NCBI GenBank assembly: GCA_934401755.1
Contig: CAKRSU010000002.1
Location: forward strand, 39,595-103,594
Reading direction: 5' to 3'
DNA from: an uncultured Oxalobacter sp.
GTDB lineage: Bacteria; Pseudomonadota; Gammaproteobacteria; Burkholderiales; Burkholderiaceae_D
DNA length: 64,000 nucleotides
A model generated the notes under the pieces. That model was given only the letters and a program-made list of their open reading frames with translations, was not told the DNA's origin and searched no databases. Below, one piece after another: positions 25,554-33,980 of this stretch (the first letter of the stretch is position 1; each line of letters opens with the position of its first letter). The position numbers were made by a program, and so were the translations under genes.

Positions 25554-27635
25554 TTATTCAGACCAACGAAGCGGAGAATACGGTAATGCATCCGGAAAAA
25601 GATCACTTCTTAATCCTGCTAAAGCGGCAATAGCGATATGTTGCTGATGATGTTCTGGCAAACGAGCTGTTTCATAAATAGCCTGATCAATTTTAGATAA
25701 AAGCAATTCAATTTCTTCTTGAGTAAACTGCTTTTCTTTTTTATAAAAAGTCGATAAATATTCCAACACGGATCGATAAGGAGAGGGAGAGACTCCCAAA
25801 CGAGGTTCAGTTCTTAATAGTTGGGTCATACTGGCCCCAATACGCAAATCTTGCAAAATATTAACCGCTGATTCCAATTTCCCGGAACGAGAGGCTTGAT
25901 GATCTTTTTGAACCAGTGCAAGACGTGGCGCAATCAAACTAATACCATCGACCATTCGAACAGCAACTAAAATAGGGGACGGTGCCGTTGTCATCGTGCC
26001 AATTTTTGAAATTTCTTGCCAAATTGATTTCACCACATCTTCAACTAACATTTGTATACTGATAGAACGAAAAACCCCCATAAAAACAATGGCAAATAAC
26101 ACCCCAATACATTGAGAAATTTGAGTATTCATAAAGGCTGTCATATTGGCAGCCCCCTGATCAAACATCGTTAAAGTCGCCATTGCTGTAAAAAAGAAAG
26201 GGATTATCATCATGGCGTTTTTAGGGGTTGTCAGATAAGTGCCGCAAATAATAAAGAAAGGGAAAAACATCATGACCATCATTTCAAAACTATGAGCAGA
26301 AGGTAAAAGCCAAAGTAAATAGATCCCAGAAGGAATTGAAGAAAGCAGTGTCATCCAAAATTGTCCGCGTAGCATCGGAACGGGATTATCAACTGCGGCA
26401 AAGAATAAACAATACATCCCGCCCATCATGGGGGCTGCAAAAAAAGAATTCCAACCAGAAGCCATCCACATCAATGTTGTTGAAAAAACGCAAAGAAAGG
26501 CAGCCAATGCCGAGATCCAAGCTTTTCGTCGATCTACTAAAAGAGAAAGTGTTGATACTTTCCGAGTTTTCGATTCAGTTGCGGGTTCTTTGCCGGCAAG
26601 TCCTTCATCAACTCTTCGTCTCAATCCAAAACAATCATCACAAATATCAACAAGCTGATAGAGATTTTCAACAAAATTAAGGATTAACATATCATCCCAA
26701 TGAGACTGCGCCGTAATAGAAGGAACGAGTGTTTCAATATTTTTTCTTAAACGTACAGCCCTTATATGAGGATTTTCAGAACCATTCGTGAGCCATGCTG
26801 CAATATCATCTAATACATACTGTAACTCTTTAGGAAGGCCAAAATTACTGGTTCTAAAATGCCGAATGCGATCATCGATTGCAGAAAGTACAGGAACTAA
26901 TGCTGAAAGATGATCTTGAGTTGATCCTAATATTGAATGTACCCAACGAAGATTTTCAGCTTCAAAGGGAATGTTGGTAGTTAAAATACGTAATTCAGTA
27001 ATCGTTGCAGAAAGTTTATTGAGATTAGGGCGTAAAACAGGAATAGGTCTTTTGAAATCAATAATATTTAAAATATTTTGAGTGGTTTCTTTTAAAGCTT
27101 GATCAAGACGATTAATTACAATACTTCCAGCCCGAGTCGGAAATACAACGGCATGAATTAAAGTGGCAGAACCTACTCCAACTGTAATTTCTTGAACACG
27201 GTTAATGGCTAAATCAAAAAGCGTCGTTAAATTAATACTATCGACACTTCCCATGGCTGGCATTGCGACAATCCCAATGGTGTAGCCCCCCAAAAGGAAA
27301 GCATATGCACGTGGGGTTCTGTCATGCAAAGCAACAAAAATCCAAAAACCGTACCATAATCCTAAAGCAGCAGCTGCAAGAATCGCATAATTGAAAAACA
27401 ATGGGATTATAAAAATAACGCCTAATCCCCCGATAAATGATCCCGTGATACGGAAAAGCGCTTTTGCTTTTGTAGCTCCCGCAAAAGGCTGAGATGCGAC
27501 ATAAGCTGCTAATGGCGCCCAAAAAGGGCGAGGTAATCCAATTCTTAAAGCCAAATACAGTGCCAACATAGCACCAACAAAACATTTTGCTGAGAAAACC
27601 CAGTCGCTTAATGACGGCATCTTAAACATTGCCAA
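25554..27635 (-). CDS. FUSC-family aromatic acid exporter (AaeB-like), copy 2
   Basis: The 693-residue protein has the same two-block membrane architecture as copy 1, with LRIGLPRPFWAPLAAYVASQ in the first block and FSTTLMWMASGWNSFFAAP in the second. The C-terminus LAGLRSDLFPDALPYSP matches that of copy 1, showing common descent by duplication. Its start overlaps the upstream marR gene by 14 bases. Unlike copy 1 it has no adaptor or outer-membrane factor directly behind it, but transcription could continue over the 98-base gap into the second module. Copies may share the adaptor or differ in substrate. Confidence 0.9.
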   Translation of the reverse strand: MAMFKMPSLSDWVFSAKCFVGAMLALYLALRIGLPRPFWAPLAAYVASQPFAGATKAKALFRITGSFIGGLGVIFIIPLFFNYAILAAAALGLWYGFWIFVALHDRTPRAYAFLLGGYTIGIVAMPAMGSVDSINLTTLFDLAINRVQEITVGVGSATLIHAVVFPTRAGSIVINRLDQALKETTQNILNIIDFKRPIPVLRPNLNKLSATITELRILTTNIPFEAENLRWVHSILGSTQDHLSALVPVLSAIDDRIRHFRTSNFGLPKELQYVLDDIAAWLTNGSENPHIRAVRLRKNIETLVPSITAQSHWDDMLILNFVENLYQLVDICDDCFGLRRRVDEGLAGKEPATESKTRKVSTLSLLVDRRKAWISALAAFLCVFSTTLMWMASGWNSFFAAPMMGGMYCLFFAAVDNPVPMLRGQFWMTLLSSIPSGIYLLWLLPSAHSFEMMVMMFFPFFIICGTYLTTPKNAMMIIPFFFTAMATLTMFDQGAANMTAFMNTQISQCIGVLFAIVFMGVFRSISIQMLVEDVVKSIWQEISKIGTMTTAPSPILVAVRMVDGISLIAPRLALVQKDHQASRSGKLESAVNILQDLRIGASMTQLLRTEPRLGVSPSPYRSVLEYLSTFYKKEKQFTQEEIELLLSKIDQAIYETARLPEHHQQHIAIAALAGLRSDLFPDALPYSPLRWSE

Positions 27636-28083
27636 CTAATCCTTTGTATTTCTTGATGGAATAGCCCAATTTTGTAAAGAATTGCATACAAGTATCAAAT
27701 TGCTCATTAGTTAAATCTTCAAGGAGATCTTTACGCAATGCATCAAGTTCTTTTTCTAAAGCCGCCACATTTTGTTTTCCGAAATCTGTTAGATAAAGTA
27801 ATTTAGCGCGTTTATCCGCATGGTCCGGCCGACGTTCGATAAATCCCGAAGCAACTAATTTGTCGATCAAACGGACAATTGAAGAAGGTTCTAATCCGAC
27901 GGATTCCGCCACAACACTGGGCCGAACCCCGTCGCCTAAACGGTTAATTGAAAGAATCGGCCAAGCAATTGCCTGTGTTAGTCCATAACGGGAAGCTAAC
28001 CGATCACACATGATCCGATAAGCACGTGTAACGCGAGCCATCGTAACCATCAATTCCATTAAGGAACGATTTGTAGTAGACAT
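27622..28083 (-). CDS. MarR-family transcriptional regulator, copy 2
   Basis: A 153-residue winged-helix protein with VRPSVVAESVGLEPSSIVR (recognition helix) and RRPDHADKRAKLLYL (wing). It resembles copy 1 throughout, including CDRLASRYGLTQAIAWP near the N-terminus. It heads the double efflux region and diverges from a flavin reductase gene. A perfect palindrome TTCGCATGCGAA lies 40 bases upstream of its start and may be its operator. Confidence 0.9.
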   Translation of the reverse strand: MSTTNRSLMELMVTMARVTRAYRIMCDRLASRYGLTQAIAWPILSINRLGDGVRPSVVAESVGLEPSSIVRLIDKLVASGFIERRPDHADKRAKLLYLTDFGKQNVAALEKELDALRKDLLEDLTNEQFDTCMQFFTKLGYSIKKYKGLVGNV

Positions 28084-28122
28084 GAAAATAGTTATCCAAA
28101 TGATTCCAAGTGGAGAATATTA

Positions 28123-28134
28123 TTCGCATGCGAA
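28123..28134. promoter_or_regulatory. candidate MarR operator palindrome
   Basis: TTCGCATGCGAA is a perfect 12-bp palindrome in the divergent region between marR copy 2 and the flavin reductase gene. A half-site-like ATGCGAAGTTTAGTT lies at 28211-28225 and resembles ATGCGAACTAAA overlapping the palindrome. MarR proteins bind palindromes of this size, so regulation of both divergent genes is plausible. Confidence 0.45.
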
Positions 28135-28306
28135 CTAAATTGTCAAATATGATTGAATTTTTTAAAAGAATAGCATCTATAGATGCATGTAATTTTACAT
28201 AATATAAATTATGCGAAGTTTAGTTAATAATGATTTTTCATAATCCATACGTTAAATCAGTTTTATAATCTAACCTATAGAACATCTAATTATAAGGAGT
28301 CATAAA

Positions 28307-28891
28307 ATGTCTCGCTTTCAATCCATTCCGCTTAAATCGGCAGTTCGTTTAATTAACCATGGTCCAACCATTATGGTAACAAGTCGCAGTCAAGATAAAA
28401 AATCAACAGATATCATGACGGTCGCATGGTCGACACCCGTTGAATTTGAACCACCTAGATTGATTGTGCTCATTAATAAAGAGGCTTATACCAGAGAATT
28501 AATTCTTCAAAGTGGTGTTTTTGCTGTTTGTATCCCATCGGCATCATTTATTGATAAAGCCTATGCGATCGGTCATTCAACAGGACGAGAAATCAATAAA
28601 TTTGAAAAATTTGGGATTCAAACTATACAAAGTCCCCATTTAGATATTCCTGTCATTGAGAATGGATGTATTGCGTGGTTAGAATGCCGGTTAATTTCAG
28701 AGCCAGCTGCACAAGAAAAATATGACACTTTCTTTGGTGAAGTCGTATCAGCCAGTGCAGATCCCGAAGTGTTTTATGATAATAGATGGCATTTCAACGA
28801 CAATAATAAGAATAAACACTCTATTCATCATTTAGGTGGTGGTCATTTCATTTGTAGTAATGACGAAGTTGTAGCAACTCCTCAAAAATAG
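28307..28891 (+). CDS. flavin reductase family protein
   Basis: This 194-residue protein belongs to the FMN-binding split-barrel flavin reductase-like (DIM6/NTAB) family: KSAVRLINHGPTIMVTS, DIMTVAWSTPVEFEPP and GREINKFEKFGI are typical. Such proteins bind FMN and reduce it or act as small flavin oxidoreductases. TAAGGAG eight bases upstream gives a strong start. It is divergent from the MarR-FUSC module and 18 bases before a DMT transporter gene, so a link with aromatic-compound stress is possible. Confidence 0.85.
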   Translation: MSRFQSIPLKSAVRLINHGPTIMVTSRSQDKKSTDIMTVAWSTPVEFEPPRLIVLINKEAYTRELILQSGVFAVCIPSASFIDKAYAIGHSTGREINKFEKFGIQTIQSPHLDIPVIENGCIAWLECRLISEPAAQEKYDTFFGEVVSASADPEVFYDNRWHFNDNNKNKHSIHHLGGGHFICSNDEVVATPQK

Positions 28892-28909
28892 TCCGTTTAC
28901 TACCTTGAT

Positions 28910-29830
28910 ATGAAAACACAAAAATCAGTAGCAGCGGGCTATTTATTAGCATTAGCTGCTACTATTTTATGGAGTACTTTTTTTCCTTTAGTTAAGATTT
29001 TTCCGCCTAATATCAATCCTATTGAATTATCTTTTTGGCGATGGCTTTTTACAGGGATTGGCTTATTACCATTTGTTTTAAAAGCATTAAAAAGTCATTG
29101 GAAACTCATTATTATTCATTGGCGATGGCTGGCGCCAGCGGGAATTTTAGGTTTTTCAGGATACAGTATTCTCATTTTTGAGGCTGGACACACTTCTAAC
29201 GCAACTAATATGTCTTTATTTGCGGCAACAGCTCCCATTTCTATGGCCATTCTTTCAAAAATATTTTTTAAAGAATCACTTTCACGATCGCAAATAATCG
29301 GCCTTCTCATTGCGATTTTAGGTGTCTTTGTTGTCGTTTTGCGGGGTAATTTCTTTAAATTAGCGCAACTTAATTTCACGATAGGAGATATCTGGGTATT
29401 AATGGCAGCCTCTCTTTTTGCGGTATACAGTATTCTGATTCGTAATCGCCCGAATAAAATGCCTCAAAAAATTTGTATGGCCGCTATGTTGGGATTTGCA
29501 TTAACTGCTTTACTGATTGGTATGTTCCCTATTGTTACAACACCGCATTATCAATTGCCATCAATCCCCGTATTGCTAGCTATTTGTTATGCAGCTATCG
29601 TACCAACACTAATCGGCTATATGCTTTGGAATAAATCCGTTGAATATATTGGTGCGGCTCGTGCTGGCATTGTGTATTACAGTATTCCACTATTTAGTTG
29701 CTTTGAAGCCGTACTATTTCTCAATGAAAGCATCCATTTTTCCCAAGTAATCGGCGGCTTTTTGATTATCGGTGGCATTTTGTTATCCTCTTTAAGTGCT
29801 CTACTGGGAAAACAAAACCCGCCATCATGA
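28910..29830 (+). CDS. DMT superfamily transporter (EamA)
   Basis: Ten membrane helices in two EamA repeats over 306 residues. ATILWSTFFPLVKIFPP opens repeat one, and GDIWVLMAASLFAVYSILIR opens repeat two. RxGIVYYSIPLFSCFEAVLFLNES near the end is typical of this exporter family, given here only as the segment IPLFSCFEAVLFLNES. Probable inner-membrane metabolite or drug exporter. Its stop abuts the 3' end of the exonuclease gene. Substrate unknown. Confidence 0.87.
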   Translation: MKTQKSVAAGYLLALAATILWSTFFPLVKIFPPNINPIELSFWRWLFTGIGLLPFVLKALKSHWKLIIIHWRWLAPAGILGFSGYSILIFEAGHTSNATNMSLFAATAPISMAILSKIFFKESLSRSQIIGLLIAILGVFVVVLRGNFFKLAQLNFTIGDIWVLMAASLFAVYSILIRNRPNKMPQKICMAAMLGFALTALLIGMFPIVTTPHYQLPSIPVLLAICYAAIVPTLIGYMLWNKSVEYIGAARAGIVYYSIPLFSCFEAVLFLNESIHFSQVIGGFLIIGGILLSSLSALLGKQNPPS

Positions 29831-30787
29831 TTATTTTTTAAAGCGTTCTTGCGCTGAAACTTTTTCAAAAGAAGCTTGTTTTGCACTATACGCTGTGAGA
29901 TTATCTAAAAAGGCTTTTTCTTGAGGCAATGTCTCATCACTGACTTCTTTCCACCAATGTTTAGGCATTCCAAAAGAGCCATCATTCCACCGATAACCAT
30001 TTGATTTAAGTTGATCTTTTGCATCAAACGGTGCACCAAATGCATGGACAATAACGCCGATCTTATTAGCATTATCTAAAAGATTAGCAAAAATATCCTG
30101 GCGAATATGCATAAACCATATTAAAGCAAGGCAGTCGATCGAAGCACGATGAGCCTCATAAAAATAGCCAATCGTATGTAATAATTCTTCTTGACGATGG
30201 TTACTAATATCAAACAATGACCAGTCTACGCCTTTTAAAGAACAAGCCCATTTTATCGTATCGATATCTTTAAAACGTTTCTCACAAAAAGGTCGATCAA
30301 ATGAGGCATTATGAGCTACAACAAGCGCTGCTTGCTTTAAATAAGCACTGACCTCAGCATCATTGATGATCTTACCTTTGACTTGCTCATCAGAAATCCC
30401 CGCTAATTGAACAATTTCTGCTGGAATTGCTTTTCCAGGATCTTCATATTCATCAAATAAATGATTAATTGAGACTAAACGCTTTTTAGAGGGTGAAAAA
30501 GAAACCGAAACCATTGCTAATTCAATGATTTTTTCAACATCCAGAGAAAATCCTGTCGTTTCAGTATCTAAAAATATAATGGTTTTTTCATCTCCCACAG
30601 GATCCGATAGATGATAAGGAAATACGATCGATTTTTTCGTAACAGGAACCCGCTCTAAAATCCGAAAATCATCGGTCTTAGATAAAATAGCGAGTAGCTG
30701 TTGCTTATAATCTGGAGAATCTTTTTGTGCTTGTAAATCCATATGCTCAAAAAGATCCATTTGCCGTTTATTGGGATCACTTTGCAT
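29831..30787 (-). CDS. DnaQ-like 3'-5' exonuclease
   Basis: DEDDh-type exonuclease of 318 residues. Motif I is FLDTETTGFS (near residue 71), motif II is VVAHNASFDRPF, and motif III is HRASIDCLAL with His and Asp. The N-terminal 50 residues (LFEHMDLQAQKD) are extra. The C-terminal part (SNGYRWNDGSFGMPKHWW) is a small domain also seen in stand-alone relatives in Burkholderiales. It may proofread or trim DNA or RNA. It is distinct from the replicative epsilon subunit in length and C-terminus. It is followed upstream by sppA on the same strand (22 bases). Confidence 0.85.
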   Translation of the reverse strand: MQSDPNKRQMDLFEHMDLQAQKDSPDYKQQLLAILSKTDDFRILERVPVTKKSIVFPYHLSDPVGDEKTIIFLDTETTGFSLDVEKIIELAMVSVSFSPSKKRLVSINHLFDEYEDPGKAIPAEIVQLAGISDEQVKGKIINDAEVSAYLKQAALVVAHNASFDRPFCEKRFKDIDTIKWACSLKGVDWSLFDISNHRQEELLHTIGYFYEAHRASIDCLALIWFMHIRQDIFANLLDNANKIGVIVHAFGAPFDAKDQLKSNGYRWNDGSFGMPKHWWKEVSDETLPQEKAFLDNLTAYSAKQASFEKVSAQERFKK

Positions 30788-30809
30788 ATATAAATCTCGT
30801 TTTTATTCG

Positions 30810-31757
30810 TTATTCCAAATGAAGCATATTCTGGTCAAGGCCTGCTTTTACGGCACCATATCCAACAGATGCGCCGAATTTCTTCAACAAACGGTCTCCA
30901 ATTTTTTCTTTTTCCGTATAATCAACAATATCTGCTATTTTGAGTTCATTTTCAGCAACCGTTTTGATGGAACCATAATCATCAGCTAATCCTAATTTAA
31001 GGGCATCTTCCCCAATAAAGACTAACCCTGTGAAAATTCTCCCATCATCTTTTAAACGGTCCCCTCTTCCTTTTTTAACGGCTGAAATAAATTGCGCATG
31101 AATTTTATTAAGCATTGTTTTGGCATAGGCAATTTGTTCTGACGATTGTGGACTAAACGGATCCATGAATCCTTTGTTAGCCCCCGCCGTTAATAAACGA
31201 CGTTCTATGCCTAATTTATCCATTAACTTTGTGACACCAAATCCATTCATCAATACACCAATTGATCCGACTAAACTTGCTTTATCGACATAAATTTTGT
31301 CAGCAGCAGAAGCAATATAATAACTTCCTGAAGCACAAACATCTTCTGCAACGGCATAAATCGGTTTATCAGGATGCAATTTCTTTTGACGCATGATTTC
31401 ATCATAGACCATACCCGATTGAACGGGGCTGCCTCCTGGGCTATTAATTTTTAAAATGATGCCTTTGACTTGTGGCTCCTCAAATGCATTTTCTAAGGAG
31501 GCGATCAAATTCTCAGCGGACGCTCCCCCTGAAGAAGAAATCGTCCCTTTAATCTCAATTAAGGCAACGTGAGGCGTATCTGGTACATTTTTTCCATCAT
31601 TTCCGATTCCCTTAATTGCAAAAAAAATCATTATAATCAATACAATAAAGATCAATCTAAAGAAAATACGCCACCTACGTTTTGCTCGTTGTTCTTTAAC
31701 AATATCCTGGACAAGACTTTTAAGGACAAATTCTTCATTTTGTTTATCATCACTCAT
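30810..31757 (-). CDS. sppA: signal peptide peptidase SppA (short form)
   Basis: Membrane-bound serine protease of the S49 family that degrades cleaved signal peptides. One membrane helix (about residues 28-48) is followed by a periplasmic domain with EIKGTISSSG, LKINSPGGSPVQSG, the catalytic Ser in CASGSYYIASAADKIY, and the general-base Lys in AGANKGFMDPF. The 315-residue length fits the short bacterial type. Located in the rluC-HAD-sppA row typical for Burkholderiales. Confidence 0.92.
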   Translation of the reverse strand: MSDDKQNEEFVLKSLVQDIVKEQRAKRRWRIFFRLIFIVLIIMIFFAIKGIGNDGKNVPDTPHVALIEIKGTISSSGGASAENLIASLENAFEEPQVKGIILKINSPGGSPVQSGMVYDEIMRQKKLHPDKPIYAVAEDVCASGSYYIASAADKIYVDKASLVGSIGVLMNGFGVTKLMDKLGIERRLLTAGANKGFMDPFSPQSSEQIAYAKTMLNKIHAQFISAVKKGRGDRLKDDGRIFTGLVFIGEDALKLGLADDYGSIKTVAENELKIADIVDYTEKEKIGDRLLKKFGASVGYGAVKAGLDQNMLHLE

Positions 31758-31781
31758 AAAATCCTCTTATGAAAAATGCTT

Positions 31782-32441
31782 TCAAGCATGGTTTTCTAAC
31801 CAATGATCAAGTGCTTGCACTGTATTCGCAATATAAAGAGGATGCATTGTTTTCAATTCCTCTTCAGAATGAGCGCCATAATTGACCGCAACGGATGCAA
31901 CCTTTGCATTATGAGCCATCATTAAATCATGTGTCGTATCACCAATCATCAACATCCGCTGAGTGGGAATTTGAAGTTCATTGGATAGTTCTAATAACAT
32001 TTCTGGATTAGGCTTTGATAACGATTCATCAATTGTTCGAGTTCCATCAAAATATGATGTTAACCCTGTTTCTTTAAGTGCTTGATTGAGTCCTTGACGA
32101 CTTTTCCCCGTTGCGATGGCTAAGCGATAATCTTTTTTTATCAACTTCTCTAATAATGCTTTAATTCCCTCAAATAAAGTGATCTTCAAACTATTAATAA
32201 GATAATACCGACGGTAAAGCGCCATTAACTTTAAATATTGAGACTCTTTTAGATCAGGAAATATCATCTCCCAAGCTTCCCTGAGCCCTAATCCGATGAC
32301 ATGAGCGGCAATTTCTTGATGAGGAACAGGCAACTTTAAATGAAGTGCGGAATCACGAATGCTTTCTACAATGGCTGCGGTACTGTCCATTAATGTTCCG
32401 TCCCAATCAAAAACAATCAGATCATAATTTAGATGATGCAT
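31782..32441 (-). CDS. HAD phosphatase, phosphoglycolate phosphatase-like
   Basis: A 219-residue HAD hydrolase with nucleophile motif FDWDGTLMDS near residue 11, motif II ATGKSRQGL, motif III Lys in SKPNPEM, and motif IV MIGDTTHDLMMA. The helical cap of about 70 residues makes it Gph- or PgmB-like. Its start overlaps rluC by 20 bases, a coupling often seen in Burkholderiales, where the gene is annotated as a HAD hydrolase of unknown substrate. Confidence 0.88.
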   Translation of the reverse strand: MHHLNYDLIVFDWDGTLMDSTAAIVESIRDSALHLKLPVPHQEIAAHVIGLGLREAWEMIFPDLKESQYLKLMALYRRYYLINSLKITLFEGIKALLEKLIKKDYRLAIATGKSRQGLNQALKETGLTSYFDGTRTIDESLSKPNPEMLLELSNELQIPTQRMLMIGDTTHDLMMAHNAKVASVAVNYGAHSEEELKTMHPLYIANTVQALDHWLENHA

Positions 32442-33468
32442 TTTTATCCTCTACATGCTGCTGTAATAAATTAAGATATGACGAACATTCTTTGGGAAGG
32501 GGGGCATTGATTATAATCGGCTGACCAGTTTCTGGATGAGTAAATTCAATATGATAAGCATGCAAAAACATTCGGCTAAATCCCCCATTTGCAGTCTTTT
32601 GTAAATGCTTATTTAATTCAAAATTACCATACTTATCATCTCCAACGATGGCATATCCTAAAGAAGATAAATGCACTCGGATCTGATGAGTGCGCCCTGT
32701 TTTTAATTCAGCTTCTAAAAGCGTGAAATTACCATAGTGTTTTAAAACATTAAAAATGGTATGAGAAACAAGCCCTTTGTCATCTACTTTTACCCGACGC
32801 TCCCCTTGCGCCGTATGGTATTTCAATAAAGGAAAACGAACATGTTGCCTATTATTTTTCCAGTTGCCCGATACGAGTGCTTGATAACGTTTATCAATAC
32901 TTCCTAATCGAATTTGTTCATGCAATTTCACTAAAGCAGAACGTTTTTTAGCTAAAACAAGAATACCTGACGTTTCTTTATCCAGTCGGTGAACCAATTC
33001 TAAAAATTTTGCTTTAGGATTTGCAGAACGAAGTTGCTCAATAATCCCAAAAGATACGCCTGAGCCACCATGAACTGCAATACCTGCTGGTTTATTGATC
33101 ACTAAAAGGCAATCATCTTCATAAAGCACATCAAATGTTTTTGCAGGCACATAGTGTTTAGGTTGAGTTGTTATTTTTAAAGGAGGAACACGAACAACAT
33201 CACCGGCGACTAAACGGTAGGTTTGATCAACTCTTCCTTTATTGACTCTAACTTCACCAGAACGAATAATCCGATAAACATGACTTTTGGGAATGCCTTT
33301 AAAAATTCGAAATAAAAAATTATCCAATCGCTGGCCTTCGTCTTCTATCGTAACATTGCGGAACTGGACATGTGTTGCAGGACGATTTGAAAGATGGCCC
33401 ATTTTGGTCGGAGTATCCGCCTCTTTTTTCCTGCTTTTGCTCATATTCCCTCTATGAGATCGATTCAT
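32422..33468 (-). CDS. rluC: 23S rRNA pseudouridine synthase RluC
   Basis: RluC makes pseudouridines 955, 2504 and 2580 of 23S rRNA in E. coli numbering. The 348-residue protein has an N-terminal S4 RNA-binding domain (GQRLDNFLFRIFKGIPKSHVYR, of which RLDNFLFR is the hallmark) and the catalytic Asp in LVHRLDKETSGIL. TGRTHQIRVHL is the conserved motif III. It is divergent from rne across a 512-base region, the same arrangement as in many beta- and gammaproteobacteria, where rluC and rne face away. Confidence 0.93.
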   Translation of the reverse strand: MNRSHRGNMSKSRKKEADTPTKMGHLSNRPATHVQFRNVTIEDEGQRLDNFLFRIFKGIPKSHVYRIIRSGEVRVNKGRVDQTYRLVAGDVVRVPPLKITTQPKHYVPAKTFDVLYEDDCLLVINKPAGIAVHGGSGVSFGIIEQLRSANPKAKFLELVHRLDKETSGILVLAKKRSALVKLHEQIRLGSIDKRYQALVSGNWKNNRQHVRFPLLKYHTAQGERRVKVDDKGLVSHTIFNVLKHYGNFTLLEAELKTGRTHQIRVHLSSLGYAIVGDDKYGNFELNKHLQKTANGGFSRMFLHAYHIEFTHPETGQPIIINAPLPKECSSYLNLLQQHVEDKNASSKL

Positions 33469-33546
33469 TTATCTATATAATTTTGGTTCAGTCTGACTTT
33501 AATGTCGACTGTACTGTGTGCAATAAAATTGACATTCTACACAGTT

Positions 33547-33575
33547 GTGACATCCATTGGTCCTTTTGATATAAA
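33547..33575 (+). promoter_or_regulatory. predicted sigma-70 promoter of rne
   Basis: GTGACA at 33547-33552 and TATAAA at 33570-33575 are separated by 17 bases, one mismatch each from consensus. The predicted start lies about 400 bases before the rne start codon, directly upstream of the first arm of the leader's long-range stem. Confidence 0.6.
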
Positions 33576-33737
33576 TTCAATGGAAAAAAGATGTGTACAC
33601 AGCCTCCCGCTGGAATCTAGATTAAGCCATAGTCTTCATCAGATAGAATATAGGGAGATAGACTGCGTCGTTAAGTAAAGGATTTATGATAAGCAGAAAT
33701 CGTTCGCTGCTTTGTGATTAGTTTAACAGAAAGACCG

Positions 33738-33762
33738 AACCGGATCGTTCGTCCGGTTTTTT
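33738..33762 (+). terminator. terminator-like hairpin inside the rne leader
   Basis: AACCGGA at 33738-33744 pairs with TCCGGTT at 33752-33758 around a seven-base loop, followed by TTTT. It could attenuate rne transcription or end a small RNA of about 180 bases that starts at the rne promoter. Confidence 0.55.
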
Positions 33763-33925
33763 GATATTTTTATGTAAGGAGTTTTGTTATAGGCCGTAGA
33801 AACAATTTCCGGTATAACCTCCAATTAGAAAACAATTAAACCTATCACCGTCATTGATAGACAATCGGGGTATCTCAACGGTACTTACGGTTACCTAGAC
33901 TGCAGGCTGTGTACACTCGCGGGTT

Positions 33926-33941
33926 GCGGGATAAATCCCGC
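33926..33941 (+). promoter_or_regulatory. hairpin upstream of the rne ribosome binding site
   Basis: GCGGGA-TAAA-TCCCGC forms a perfect six-pair stem 27 bases before the GGAGAG site that serves rne. It lies next to the second arm of the long-range leader stem and may shape access to the start region. Confidence 0.5.
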
Positions 33942-33980
33942 TGAAAGAATATTTGGCCTTGTGCCATGGAGAGTGTATTT

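Larger units (their letters stand above)
33469..33980 (+). ncRNA. long structured 5' leader of rne
   Basis: No coding frame. A promoter at 33547-33575 would start a transcript near 33582. Just inside the transcript, 33593-33605 (GTGTACACAGCCT) is the exact reverse complement of 33904-33916, so the first and last parts of the leader can pair over about 300 bases. Within it are a GC-rich hairpin followed by six T (33738-33762) and a hairpin 33926-33941 close to the start codon. Leaders of about 360 bases mediate RNase E autoregulation in enterobacteria. I infer the same here, though the sequence itself was not matched to a known family. Confidence 0.6.

Noticed and set aside
26336-26680. A + strand frame inside FUSC copy 2
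   Set aside because: Antisense shadow; FUSC motifs and marR coupling support the minus strand only.
33547-33980. Possible tmRNA, RNase P RNA or 6S RNA
   Set aside because: None of the conserved elements (tRNA-like CCA ends, tag frame, P4 core) is visible, and position directly before rne explains the structure better.
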